64,000 bases of DNA from Methanofollis liminatans DSM 4140. GTDB lineage: Archaea > Halobacteriota > Methanomicrobia > Methanomicrobiales > Methanofollaceae. Made by a program: the position numbers and the translations under genes. The stretch spans positions 2,382,967-2,446,966 of the forward strand of contig NZ_CM001555.1 in the NCBI RefSeq assembly GCF_000275865.1. The letters run 5' to 3'. The notes under the pieces were generated by a model that did no database searches, was not told the DNA's origin, and saw nothing but the letters and a program-made list of their open reading frames with translations. Of the stretch, positions 1 through 8,228 are shown piece by piece. How positions within the stretch are numbered: position 1 is the first letter of the stretch; each line of letters opens with the position of its first letter.

Positions 1-912
1 GAGGGCGTATGCCGCCGCTCCAAAGAGCGGCGCCCGCCCGCCAAGGGGGCTGACGCAGATTGCAGGGAGGGGAAGGTAGCGGTCGATATGCGGGAGCATG
101 TGCCGCAGGATCAGGCCGCCGTGGGCCTGTGCGATCGGGCCGTCGATAACGATCATTTCGGGATCGTAGGCGACAATAAGGTCTGAAACCGCCCGGCCGT
201 TCACCTCGCCCAGGGCATCCATGAAGGCGAGGGCGACCCTGTCGCCCGCCACCGCCGCCTCCAGAATCCCGCGGCTCGTGGAGGCGTCGAAGGCGGGTCG
301 CTCACCCCGCCGGGCAGACCACGCCGCAAAGAACCGCGGCATCCCGGTTCCTGAGGCATAGCCCTCCCAGTGGCCGGTACGCCCGCAGCCGCACGGGAGA
401 GAGTATGCAAAATCCACATGGAGGTGGCCGACCTCACCGGCGTTCCCGCCCCTCCCGAGGAGCAGGCGGCCGTCGACGACCGCACCCCCGCCGATCCCGG
501 TGGAAAAGGTGATATAGACCAGATTATCCACACCCGTCCCGGCCCCGCGCCAGCGCTCCCCAAGGGCGCCGGCCCGGCAATCGTTGATCAGCCTGACAGG
601 GAGGCCGAAACGGTCGGTGAGCGGGCTGACGAGCGGGACTTCATCAAAGGCCATGTTCGGGGAGCGGACGACCGAGCCCACCGCAGCATCGATGGGGCCG
701 GCCGAGGCGATCCCGACCGCCCGGGCAGCGCTGCCTTCGAGCACCCGGGCAACGGCCGAGGCGACGGCTTCGGTCACGGCCATGCCTGAGCGGCCCTGCC
801 GCGGCGTATCGGCGACGACGCTATCCCCGGCCTGGCCCTCCCGCGTGACCAGGGCAGCCCTCAGGTGGGTCGCCCCGAGATCGACGGCGACAACGGCATC
901 CTCTGCAACCAT
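1..912 (-). CDS. ROK-family sugar kinase (glucokinase-like), C-terminus cut by window edge
   Basis: Reading frame open from the ATG at 912 to base 1, 304 codons with no stop, so the last few residues lie outside the window. ROK kinases phosphorylate glucose or related sugars with ATP in the cytosol. The N-terminus carries the phosphate-binding motif DLGAT (about residues 10-14). Further on are INDCRAGALGE, holding the catalytic Asp of the ROK NDxxxxxxGE motif, and a glycine-rich STGIGGG. The zinc site reads GH followed by CGCGxxGHWE; the third Cys of the bacterial consensus is His. The length already seen fits the 290-320 residues usual for the family. Substrate cannot be told from sequence. 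It lies 25 bases downstream of the cysteine-rich gene on the same strand and may share its transcript. Confidence 0.85.
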   Translation of the reverse strand, partial: MVAEDAVVAVDLGATHLRAALVTREGQAGDSVVADTPRQGRSGMAVTEAVASAVARVLEGSAARAVGIASAGPIDAAVGSVVRSPNMAFDEVPLVSPLTDRFGLPVRLINDCRAGALGERWRGAGTGVDNLVYITFSTGIGGGAVVDGRLLLGRGGNAGEVGHLHVDFAYSLPCGCGRTGHWEGYASGTGMPRFFAAWSARRGERPAFDASTSRGILEAAVAGDRVALAFMDALGEVNGRAVSDLIVAYDPEMIVIDGPIAQAHGGLILRHMLPHIDRYLPLPAICVSPLGGRAPLFGAAAYAL

Positions 913-937
913 ATCCCCACGCCCGATAAAGAGAGGG

Positions 938-1447
938 TTATTCCCCCTCCTCCCTCTTTCGGATGACCATCTCGCACTGAGCATCGCCCATGCACCGCGC
1001 CCGCACGAACCTGAGGGTGAACGCTCCGTTCAGGTGCTCGACCGCCGAGATGGCAAAAGGCATGCACCAGGAAGCGCCCGCAAAGAGATCGCACCCGGCC
1101 TCCCGCAGCGTCCCGGTAAACGGGCATCCTTTCATCACCACCGTCGCCGCTTCTCCTGACGCCGGAAGAACGGTGATCCTGAACGCCGGGCCAAAGAGCA
1201 CCACGGCGCCGACCCTCAGCGCCCCGGCGATCTCCTCCGCGTTATCGGTCGAAATGCCGAAGGTATCGACGATCTCCTTCACCTCGCGGCCGATCGCGTA
1301 CCAGATCATTTGCTCCCGCTCTTCGACCGCCCCGGTTCCTTCACCGCGCAGGGCGCAGGAGTAGAGCGCCGGAATGAGGGCGGCCGCACGTGCCGCAAAC
1401 CGCCACCGGGCCATCGGGGGGATCTCCTCGATCAGGTCCTTTGCCAT
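938..1447 (-). CDS. Cysteine-containing conserved protein, paralogue of the next gene
   Basis: 169 residues from the ATG at 1447; an in-frame GTG at 1456 is possible but lies in the G-rich stretch that looks like the ribosome binding site. I do not recognise a firm function. It is a diverged copy of its upstream neighbour (1502-1999): both begin with an IP-x(4)-RW/W-x-ARAA stretch, both have a mid-protein Cys-Pro, and both end with a Cys-x2-Gly-Asp-x2-Cys-x-Met-x-Ile signature (residues about 150-162). The family resembles ATC-hydrolase-like and V4R-type sensory proteins of methanogens, which is a weak guess. No signal peptide or membrane segment is visible, so it is probably cytosolic. Confidence 0.6.
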   Translation of the reverse strand: MAKDLIEEIPPMARWRFAARAAALIPALYSCALRGEGTGAVEEREQMIWYAIGREVKEIVDTFGISTDNAEEIAGALRVGAVVLFGPAFRITVLPASGEAATVVMKGCPFTGTLREAGCDLFAGASWCMPFAISAVEHLNGAFTLRFVRARCMGDAQCEMVIRKREEGE

Positions 1448-1501
1448 CACCACCACTCTCGCCCACAGACACTAAAAAAGATGGGATCGAACCACGGGCA
1501 T

Positions 1502-1999
1502 TCAGGCTTTCGGCTCGATCCTCATCCTGCACTCGGCATCGCCGACGCAGATCCCGCTCCGGTGCGCAATCCCGTAGGATGGGTTCAGGCTCTCAACCGC
1601 AGACTCACCATACGCCCTGCAGTCGGCACAGCAGGCGCGCGGGTCCATCCCCATCTCAGATGCACGGGAGCACATGGGACAGGAGGTCACGACAATATCG
1701 GCGCAGTCCCGGTCTTTCGCCACCTTCACCTCGCCCTGCAGTTCAGGGCCGAGCAGGAGGGTCGAGATGGTGCTGTACGCCTCCGCCACGTCCGGCGCAT
1801 TCTTCAACGGCATGGCGAAACCGCGGGCGAGCGCACCCTGCCCCTTTCCGGCCTCTCGCCAGATCGCCTGAACTGACTCTTCAAAGCCTTCGCCGTACCG
1901 CTCCATGACCGCACGATGATAGGCGAACGGCATCGCCGTCGCCGCCCGCGTCGCAATGTTCCACCTCAGCTCGGCAGGTATCTGCTCTATTTTAGTCAT
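1502..1999 (-). CDS. Cysteine-rich conserved protein, tandem paralogue
   Basis: 165 residues from the ATG at 1999, preceded at good distance by GGAGAGGTG; an upstream GTG at 2008 falls inside that ribosome binding site. Eight cysteines are seen, clustered in the second half: CPMC, CCADC and CVGDAEC. That arrangement could bind metal or a cofactor, but the ligands are not established. It shares the architecture of the 938-1447 gene, so the pair arose by duplication. Its promoter probably lies in the AT-rich stretch shared with the divergent HAD phosphatase gene. Possible relatives are the ATC-hydrolase-like proteins of anaerobes; function unknown. Confidence 0.6.
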   Translation of the reverse strand: MTKIEQIPAELRWNIATRAATAMPFAYHRAVMERYGEGFEESVQAIWREAGKGQGALARGFAMPLKNAPDVAEAYSTISTLLLGPELQGEVKVAKDRDCADIVVTSCPMCSRASEMGMDPRACCADCRAYGESAVESLNPSYGIAHRSGICVGDAECRMRIEPKA

Positions 2000-2060
2000 C
2001 TGTTCCACCTCTCCGGCACCCCGGAACAGAGGCCGCGGTGCCGGAGGAATATATCAGACC

Positions 2061-2073
2061 AAATATATAAAAC
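2061..2073. promoter_or_regulatory. Shared TATA-box region of divergent genes
   Basis: AAATATATAAAAC, a good archaeal TATA box, lies in the only AT-rich stretch between the divergent genes at 1999 and 2122. On the plus strand a start site about 25 bases downstream (near 2090) would fall upstream of the ATG at 2122 and inside the longer open frame that begins at 2077, which argues for the later start. The reverse strand also reads as TATA-like. Confidence 0.55.
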
Positions 2074-2121
2074 ACGGTGAGGCGCAAGACCAAAAACCTC
2101 ATCCGCACCAGAAGATCTGGT

Positions 2122-2907
2122 ATGGCAGAGGCCGGGCAGATCAGGGGCGTCCTTCTCGATATCGACGGGGTGCTGTATGCAGGCGGCAGGGCGATCGACG
2201 GGGGGAGAGAGACGGTGGCATGGCTGGAGGAGGAGGACATCCCCTTCAGGTGCGTATCCAACACCACCAGCCGTTCCCGCCACTCCATCGCCGCACGCCT
2301 CAGGGCGCTGGACTATGATATCGACGACTCCCTGATCTTCAACCCGCCTCTTGGGGCGATCAGGCACCTGCAGGGAAAAAAGACCTTCCTCCTCACCCGC
2401 GGCGATGTCAGGGACGACTTCATCGCCGCCGGGATCACTCTCGTCGAGGAGGGGGCCGAAGCGGTCGTGGTGGGGGACGCAGGCGACGGCTTCACCTACG
2501 AGGCGATGAACCGGGCCTTCAGGATGGCCCTCGAAGGGGCCGGGATCGTCGCCCTCGAGAAGGACCGCTACTGGATGGGTGCGGACGGGCTGATGCTCTC
2601 CGCAGGGCCTTTTGTGGCAGCACTCGAATACGCCTCTGAGCGCGAAGCCGTGGTCGTCGGCAAACCGTCGCCTGAATTTTTCAGGCTTGCCCTCGAGGAC
2701 ATGGGCATACAACCATCCACCGCCCTCATGGTCGGCGACGATCTCAGGACCGATGTGGGCGGCGCACAGGCCGCAGGCATGAGGACTGCACTGGTCAGGA
2801 CCGGAAAATTCAGGCAGGAGGTATTCGAGGCGTCCCTGATCAGGCCCGACCTCCTCCTCCCCTCGATCGCCAGCCTTCCTGAAGCGATCAGAGAAACATT
2901 TATATAA
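2122..2907 (+). CDS. HAD-superfamily IIA phosphatase (LHPP/NagD-like)
   Basis: 261 residues, cytosolic hydrolase of phosphate esters. HAD motif I is DIDGVLY (residues about 13-19), motif II contains NTTSR (about 50-54), motif III is VVGKPSP near residue 180, and motif IV is MVGDDLRTDVGGA near 207. This order with a capping domain between motifs II and III is the subfamily IIA pattern of NagD, 4-nitrophenylphosphatase and LHPP-like proteins. The start at 2122 was chosen over the GTG at 2077 because homologous HAD proteins begin a few residues before DxDG and the TATA box sits at 2061. The physiological substrate is unknown. Confidence 0.85.
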   Translation: MAEAGQIRGVLLDIDGVLYAGGRAIDGGRETVAWLEEEDIPFRCVSNTTSRSRHSIAARLRALDYDIDDSLIFNPPLGAIRHLQGKKTFLLTRGDVRDDFIAAGITLVEEGAEAVVVGDAGDGFTYEAMNRAFRMALEGAGIVALEKDRYWMGADGLMLSAGPFVAALEYASEREAVVVGKPSPEFFRLALEDMGIQPSTALMVGDDLRTDVGGAQAAGMRTALVRTGKFRQEVFEASLIRPDLLLPSIASLPEAIRETFI

Positions 2908-2959
2908 TGGCACCCATGAGTCTCGCCTGAGAAACAGGAGACGGGGGAGACAGTACGTG

Positions 2960-4078
2960 ATGAACAGGCCGATATGGACGACAATTATAGTGATAACGCT
3001 GCTTTGCACCGGCGTTCTGGTTGCTTCCGGGATCGTAACGATGCTGCGCCCCATCGTCATTTACCCCTCCATCACACCGGCATCGGACGTCCTGGGAACA
3101 GATCAGGCTGAATTCATCTTTCCCTTTGAAGACGCCCGTTACCGGCTCAGGATGCCGGTGGACGCCGCCGTCTACACAGGGGCGCGCGACGGATCGAAGA
3201 GCGCCATACTCTACCGTGAGATCCCTGACGACGAGTGGATCCCGGCATATTATCTCGCGTTCATCGACGACCCGCACCAGGAGGCGCTCTATACAGGTCT
3301 TATCAGTGCTTTTTCCGGGATCAAGGACGAAAACGGTCTTGACTCCGACCGGTACCTGGAGATGATCACGGCATTTGTCCAGTCCATCCCGTACGAGGAC
3401 CACCCCGGCGGCGCTCCGCCGAAGTTCCCGGTGGAGACCGTGGCCGAACGGACTGGCGACTGCGACGACAAGAGTCTCCTACTCGCCGCCCTCCTCTCCA
3501 GGGCCGGCTACGATGTCGCCCTCCTCAACTTCATCGAGAACTCCCATATGGGCGTCGGCATTGCGGCTGACACCGGCACCTACGGCTCGACCGGCTACGC
3601 CTTCATCGAGACGACCGATTACAACTTCGTCGGGGTCGTCCCGGATAACCTGGCAAACGGCGTGCGCCTCACCGGAGACCCCCAGGTGATCAGGGTGGGC
3701 AACGGGACCGGATGCTACACGGCCAGAGCTGAGACGACACATATCATGGAACAGTCAGGGGCGGCACGCGCCGTCATCGACACCTTCGCCCTGAACCTTA
3801 GCGAGCGTCAGGCCGACCTGAAAAAGACCGGGGCCAGCATCGCCAGCGAGAAAGAGACCATTGAAAAACTGCTCATGGCAGGAGATATCGCAGGTTTCAC
3901 CGCACGGATACAGGGCTACAACAACAGAGTGGAAACCTACAACCTGGCCGTTGCGGAGTATGCGGCAGACTCCCGGAGATACGACCGGGCCGTCGAGACC
4001 TACAACTATATCGCCGGCCACCGCTACGACCGAAAAGGCACCTTCGCGTGGCTCCTCTCCAGTTCTTCGGCGGTGTGA
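2960..4078 (+). CDS. Membrane-anchored transglutaminase-like protein
   Basis: 372 residues. A hydrophobic segment at residues about 6-30 acts as signal anchor, placing the rest outside the membrane. The central part (about 130-230) is transglutaminase/cysteine-protease-like: GDCDDKSLLLAALLSRAGY carries the catalytic Cys, the later SHMGVGI the probable His, and ETTDYN the probable Asp. The last 120 residues are polar and probably helical or coiled coil, rich in Tyr. GGGGGA precedes the ATG at good spacing; a GTG immediately upstream (2957) is less likely. Proteins of this layout are common in Methanomicrobiales and are of unknown function, perhaps cell-surface peptide modification. Confidence 0.75.
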   Translation: MNRPIWTTIIVITLLCTGVLVASGIVTMLRPIVIYPSITPASDVLGTDQAEFIFPFEDARYRLRMPVDAAVYTGARDGSKSAILYREIPDDEWIPAYYLAFIDDPHQEALYTGLISAFSGIKDENGLDSDRYLEMITAFVQSIPYEDHPGGAPPKFPVETVAERTGDCDDKSLLLAALLSRAGYDVALLNFIENSHMGVGIAADTGTYGSTGYAFIETTDYNFVGVVPDNLANGVRLTGDPQVIRVGNGTGCYTARAETTHIMEQSGAARAVIDTFALNLSERQADLKKTGASIASEKETIEKLLMAGDIAGFTARIQGYNNRVETYNLAVAEYAADSRRYDRAVETYNYIAGHRYDRKGTFAWLLSSSSAV

Positions 4079-4473
4079 ACCAGGTCGGCCCCCTCGCGAA
4101 CAGGCAGGATCTGCCGGCTCACCTCTCGTTCACGCGAGAGAAGCGAAGTCCTGAACCCTCGCCGTATCTTCTCCGGTTTCGCGTGCGTTCGTATCCATAA
4201 ACCGGGTGCAGACCCGGCGGGGCAGGACCGGGGCCTCTCTCCCCCTGCACGCCGCCGTCTCCCGTGCATGGAGTGTGATCTTCGACATCTGGCTTCTGCG
4301 CAGAACAACCGGGTAGGCACGGGCACGCTCGGCGAGTGCCGAGAAGGTCGTATCGTCCATGATCATACCGGGGGGTGAAGGGTATATTATCCCGGGCCGG
4401 GCGCGGGGTGAAAGTGTATCTTCTGCCGATAACTGTTTATCTGCATTATCAGAAATACTCTGGAGAGGTATCC
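4079..4473. other. Intergenic stretch, no supported gene
   Basis: About 395 bases between the transglutaminase-like gene and sufC. A short inverted repeat CTCTCG/CGAGAG at 4122-4139 could form a terminator hairpin. A 78-codon frame on the minus strand (4130-4366) has no recognisable motif. TTTATCTG near 4436 is a candidate TATA box for sufC. Confidence 0.4.
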
Positions 4474-5205
4474 ATGCTCAAAATCGAGAAGCTGAAGGTC
4501 AGGGTCGGGGACCGGGAAGTCCTCCACGAGATCGATCTTCAGATCAATGACGGGGAGACGCACGTCCTCATGGGGCCGAACGGCTCGGGGAAGAGCACCC
4601 TGTTGATGACCATCATGGGCTTTGGCAACTACGAGGTCATCAGCGGACGGATCGTCTACAACGGAAAGGATATCACCCGCATGCCCATCCATGAACGGGC
4701 GCAGCTGGGGATAGGAATGCTCTTCCAGCGCCCGCCCACCATATCAGGCCTCAAACTCGAAAAACTCCTCACAGCGGTGGCAGGAGGAAAGACAGGAGAT
4801 ATCCCGACCTACGCACGGTCCATGGACATGGAGCGTTTTCTCGAACGGGATATCAACAAGGGATTCTCGGGCGGCGAGATCAAGCGAAGCGAGGTGCTGC
4901 AGTTGATGATCCAGCGGCCCGACTTCATCATGCTCGACGAGCCCGAGAGCGGGGTGGACCTGGAGAACATCTCCCTGATGGGCACCTCGATCGCACACCT
5001 CCTCCAGAAAGACCAGCACATCATGAACCGGCAGAAGAGCGGGCTGATCATCACCCACACCGGCTATATCCTGGATTACCTCGACGCCGACTTCGGCCAT
5101 GTCATGATCGACGGGGCGATACGCTGCCACGGCAACCCCCGCGAGATACTGAAAGTGATCAAAGAGAGAGGATACAGGGAGTGCCTTGCATGCCAGCAGA
5201 TATGA
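4474..5205 (+). CDS. sufC: Fe-S cluster assembly ATPase SufC
   Basis: 243 residues, cytosolic ABC-type ATPase that drives the SufBC(D) scaffold in iron-sulfur cluster assembly. Walker A is GPNGSGKST at residues 34-42, the ABC signature is FSGGEIKRSE near 132, and Walker B is IMLDEPESGVD near 151, followed by the H-loop region ITHTGY. FSGGExKR and DEPExGVD are characteristic of SufC among ABC proteins. The ATG at 4474 has GGAGAGGT at ideal distance, whereas the frame opened upstream at 4375 encodes nothing conserved. The next gene, sufB, overlaps its 3' end, so the two are translationally coupled. Confidence 0.93.
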   Translation: MLKIEKLKVRVGDREVLHEIDLQINDGETHVLMGPNGSGKSTLLMTIMGFGNYEVISGRIVYNGKDITRMPIHERAQLGIGMLFQRPPTISGLKLEKLLTAVAGGKTGDIPTYARSMDMERFLERDINKGFSGGEIKRSEVLQLMIQRPDFIMLDEPESGVDLENISLMGTSIAHLLQKDQHIMNRQKSGLIITHTGYILDYLDADFGHVMIDGAIRCHGNPREILKVIKERGYRECLACQQI

Positions 5206-6299
5206 ATGAAATCGCCCGCCTTCCGGACTCTGAGAAGGAGCGGCTTACCCAGACCGGGCTGGAGATCGGGCTCGAGAACCGGTGCGGGAGTTTCTTCCAG
5301 ATGGACCAGGAGATCCTCCAGACCACCTGCTCGGCCGAGGGCGTGGAAGTGCTCTCCCTCGCAGACGCACTGGAGAAGTACGACTGGATGGCCGAGCACT
5401 ACTGGAACGCCGTCAAGAAGGACAAGGACAAGTACACCGAGTTCGTCGCAAAACAGGAGCGCCCGGCAGGCGTCGTGGTCATCGCCCACAAGGGCGCCCG
5501 CACCGTCTACCCGGTGCAGGCCTGCCTCTACCTTGCCGGCGGGCCGGTGCAGACGGTGCACAACATCATGATCGCCGAGGAGGGCGCCGAACTCCATGTG
5601 ATCTCCGGGTGCGCCAGCGCCGCCGGGGCGAAGAGCGGCTCGCATCTCGGCGTGACCGAGTTTTACGTCGGCAAAAATGCACGGATCACCTCGACGATGA
5701 TCCACAACTGGAACCCGCACATCTCAGTTTACCCGCGGAGCGCCGCCATCGTGGAGGAGAACGGCGTGTTCATCTCCAACTATGTCTGTATGCAGCCGGT
5801 ATCCAGGATCCAGATGTACCCGCAGGCGACCCTCGGCAAAAACGCCGTCGGGCGCTTCTCGTCCATCGTGGTCGCACAGCCCGACTCTCACTTCGACCTG
5901 GGCTCCAGGGCAATCCTCCAGGGGAAGGGGAGCAGCGCCGAACTGATCACCCGCGCCATCACGAAGGGCGGGACGATCATCTCCAGGGGCCACATCCTGG
6001 GCGAGACCGAGGAGACAAAGGGGCATATCGAGTGCAAGGGGATGATCCTCAAGGACGGGACGATCCACGCCATCCCGGAGATCGAGGGCAGAGTGACCGG
6101 GACCGAACTCTCGCACGAGGCGGCAGTCGGCAAGATCGCCCGCGACGAGATCGAGTACCTGATGGCCCGCGGCCTCGACGAGGAGACGGCGACGGCGACG
6201 ATCATCCGCGGCTTTTTAGACGTGAAGATCGAGGGGCTGCCGCCGATGCTGCAGCAGCAGATCGACGCGGCGATCGACGCCGCAGACGCTGGTTTCTAA
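5190..6299 (+). CDS. sufB: Fe-S cluster assembly scaffold SufB/SufD
   Basis: 369 residues, partner of SufC. The single SufBD-type beta-helix domain spans roughly residues 110-330; the stretch with GRFSSIVVAQPDSHFDLGSRAIL and the GHIECKGMILKDG region match the SufB core, and the end (about 330-365) holds the ARDEIEYLMARGLDE helix common to the family. It is shorter than bacterial SufB (about 470), as usual in archaea where one SufBD protein serves. Start at 5190 has GGGAGTG upstream; an ATG at 5202 overlapping the sufC stop is the alternative. Archaea often use only SufBC for cluster synthesis, consistent with this two-gene unit. Confidence 0.9.
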   Translation: MPADMNEIARLPDSEKERLTQTGLEIGLENRCGSFFQMDQEILQTTCSAEGVEVLSLADALEKYDWMAEHYWNAVKKDKDKYTEFVAKQERPAGVVVIAHKGARTVYPVQACLYLAGGPVQTVHNIMIAEEGAELHVISGCASAAGAKSGSHLGVTEFYVGKNARITSTMIHNWNPHISVYPRSAAIVEENGVFISNYVCMQPVSRIQMYPQATLGKNAVGRFSSIVVAQPDSHFDLGSRAILQGKGSSAELITRAITKGGTIISRGHILGETEETKGHIECKGMILKDGTIHAIPEIEGRVTGTELSHEAAVGKIARDEIEYLMARGLDEETATATIIRGFLDVKIEGLPPMLQQQIDAAIDAADAGF

Positions 6300-6304
6300 G
6301 ACAG

Positions 6305-6952
6305 ATGGAGCAGGACTTCGCGCAGGCACGCCGTCTGATGGTCGAGCACCAGATCAGGGCAAGGGGCGTCTCGAACGAGAGGGTCCTTGCCGCCATGCGG
6401 GAGGTTCCCCGCCACCTTTTTGTCCCCGAAGACCTCAGATATGCCGCCTACGGGGACCACCCCCTCCCGATCGGGGAGGAGCAGACGATATCGCAGCCCT
6501 ATATCGTGGCGGTGATGACCGAACTCCTCTCCCCGGAACCGGGCGACCGGATCCTTGAGATCGGGACCGGCAGTGGGTATCAGGCGGCCGTGCTCGGGCG
6601 AATCGTCCGCGAAGTCTGGAGCGTGGAGCGGATCGCGTCGGTGGCGGCGCAGGCGGAACGGAACCTGGAGGCGGTCGGGGCGGCAAACGTTCATGTGGTC
6701 GTCGGCGACGGGACGCTCGGCCTCCCCGAGCGCGCTCCCTACGACGGGATCATCGTCACCGCCGCCGCACCCTCGGTCCCTGAACCGCTCTTCGACCAGG
6801 TCGCCGACGGCGGCAGGCTCGTTGCCCCGGTCGGCTCCCGCCATCTGCAGGACCTCGTCTGCTATACCCGCAGGGGCGGGGACTTCGTGGTGCGTTCGTG
6901 GGGAGGGGTGGCCTTTGTCCCCCTCATCGGCACCTATGGGTGGGAGGTGTAA
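6305..6952 (+). CDS. pcm: Protein-L-isoaspartate O-methyltransferase
   Basis: 215 residues. Repairs isoaspartyl residues in aged proteins using S-adenosylmethionine. Diagnostic features are the N-terminal QARRLMVEHQI, the PRHLFVPE and IGEEQTISQPYIVA substrate-loop motifs (residues about 38-62), and the SAM-binding ILEIGTGSGYQAAVL near residue 80. The conserved post-I VWSVER and TAAAPSVPEPL follow. Length matches the family (200-230). It starts 5 bases after sufB and is followed 3 bases later by the cyclase gene, so it belongs to the suf operon. Confidence 0.95.
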   Translation: MEQDFAQARRLMVEHQIRARGVSNERVLAAMREVPRHLFVPEDLRYAAYGDHPLPIGEEQTISQPYIVAVMTELLSPEPGDRILEIGTGSGYQAAVLGRIVREVWSVERIASVAAQAERNLEAVGAANVHVVVGDGTLGLPERAPYDGIIVTAAAPSVPEPLFDQVADGGRLVAPVGSRHLQDLVCYTRRGGDFVVRSWGGVAFVPLIGTYGWEV

Positions 6953-6955
6953 GAC

Positions 6956-7564
6956 ATGTATTACGACGTCACGCGAGAACTCTCCGAAGAGATCCTCATA
7001 TTCCCCGGAGGAGACCCGAAACCGGAGATCAGCACCGAGGACCACGGCGCCTACCTCCTCAGCCTCCTCTCCCTCTCGACCCACACCGGCACCCACATCG
7101 ACGCCCCTTCGCATTACCTGAAGGACAAGCGGACCGTCGACAAAATCGATCCCGGACGGCTCATCGGCCGGTGCCGCCTCCTCGACCTGGGAACGGCGAC
7201 GGCGATCCAGGCGTCCGACCTCCAGGGAAGAATTGAAGGGGCCGAACGGCTCCTCCTCAAGACCTGGTTTTCCGGTAGAACAGCATTCGATCCGGCGTAT
7301 CCGCACCTGACCACGGATGCCGCCGCTCTTCTCGTGCAGGAAGGGGTCAGGTGCATCGGCATCGATTCCCCGTCCATCGAGGCCTATGACGGCGACGGCA
7401 CCGTGCACCGCACCCTTCTCGAAAGGGGGATTGCGGTGATCGAACTCCTCGACCTCCCGGCAATGCCCGAAGGAGAGTATTATATGGCGGCGCTCCCACT
7501 CCGCCTGAAAGGACTGGATGGGTCGCCGGCACGGGTGATCCTCTCTGACCGCCCATTCGTATGA
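6956..7564 (+). CDS. Cyclase-family hydrolase (kynurenine formamidase-like)
   Basis: 202 residues, cytosolic metal-dependent amidohydrolase of the cyclase family. The signature HTGTHIDAPSHY (residues about 42-53) supplies the zinc ligands His/Asp/His of the family, and GIDSPSIE plus the closing HRTLLERGI form the rest of the active site. Kynurenine formamidase uses this fold, but archaeal members act on unknown amides or esters. Tightly packed between pcm and the unknown gene at 7572, presumably co-transcribed. Confidence 0.85.
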   Translation: MYYDVTRELSEEILIFPGGDPKPEISTEDHGAYLLSLLSLSTHTGTHIDAPSHYLKDKRTVDKIDPGRLIGRCRLLDLGTATAIQASDLQGRIEGAERLLLKTWFSGRTAFDPAYPHLTTDAAALLVQEGVRCIGIDSPSIEAYDGDGTVHRTLLERGIAVIELLDLPAMPEGEYYMAALPLRLKGLDGSPARVILSDRPFV

Positions 7565-7571
7565 GGTGAAG

Positions 7572-8171
7572 ATGAATCTTATCGCATCAGCAGTGGCACG
7601 TCTCGAAGAAACGGTGAAGAATTCAGGCTGCGATGAGGGGAGTGTCTCCCTGACGAGAAACCCGAAACTGGCCGTCTGCCAGTACCCCCGCGGCGTCTGC
7701 GTGGAGGCCTGCTTCGGCGACCGGCGCGGCCATGTGGTCACCCCTGACCCAATACAGGCCTGCACGAAAGTCTCGTTCATGTTCGGTGCGCCCCTCAACA
7801 GCCCGGTGGAGCGGACGGCCGCCTGCGCCATCGTCAACGCCGTCACCGCCTTCTTCTGCATCAACCGGAGGGTGAACCCCTGCGAGGAATCCCGGCACGC
7901 CGCCTGCCTGAGCGGGCTGGCACAGGCGCTTGCAGGGGCGCGGGTCTACGCGGCAGGCGATACGCGGGGGCCTCTGACCGGGATCACCATCACCGAAGAC
8001 CCCGCCGACGCCGACGTCCTCCTGGTCGTCGGGCCCGGCCTCATCTCGAACGAGGGCCTTGCCGCCGTCGAGGAAGCCCTCGGCAAAAAACGGGTGATCT
8101 GTCTGGGCCCATCCACCGCCGGCGTCGCCACCCTCCTCGGAATCGAGCACTGGTGCCCGTACGGGCACTGA
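7572..8171 (+). CDS. Conserved hypothetical protein with Rossmann-like C-terminus
   Basis: 199 residues, not recognised. GAGGTGA overlapping the previous stop precedes the ATG at 7572. The N-terminal half is rich in cysteine and contains APLNSPVERTAACAIVNAVTAFF, resembling the first domain of proteins that chelate metal or bind cofactors (DUF364-like, a tentative comparison). The C-terminal half alternates strand and helix with VVGPGLISNEG and ICLGPSTAGVATLL, a probable nucleotide-type fold. It closes the sufC-to-8171 gene cluster. Cytosolic; function unknown. Confidence 0.55.
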   Translation: MNLIASAVARLEETVKNSGCDEGSVSLTRNPKLAVCQYPRGVCVEACFGDRRGHVVTPDPIQACTKVSFMFGAPLNSPVERTAACAIVNAVTAFFCINRRVNPCEESRHAACLSGLAQALAGARVYAAGDTRGPLTGITITEDPADADVLLVVGPGLISNEGLAAVEEALGKKRVICLGPSTAGVATLLGIEHWCPYGH

Positions 8172-8228
8172 CCCCCTCTGCGCGCAAGATTCCCAAAACT
8201 GATATCCTGTGAAGGCACATTACCGCGC

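Noticed and set aside
4130-4366. 78-codon minus-strand frame upstream of sufC
   Set aside because: No recognisable motif and no good ribosome binding site; too little to call a gene.
5282-6952. 556-codon frame covering sufB and pcm
   Set aside because: The first two thirds are sufB out of frame; only the part from 6305 is the true pcm gene.
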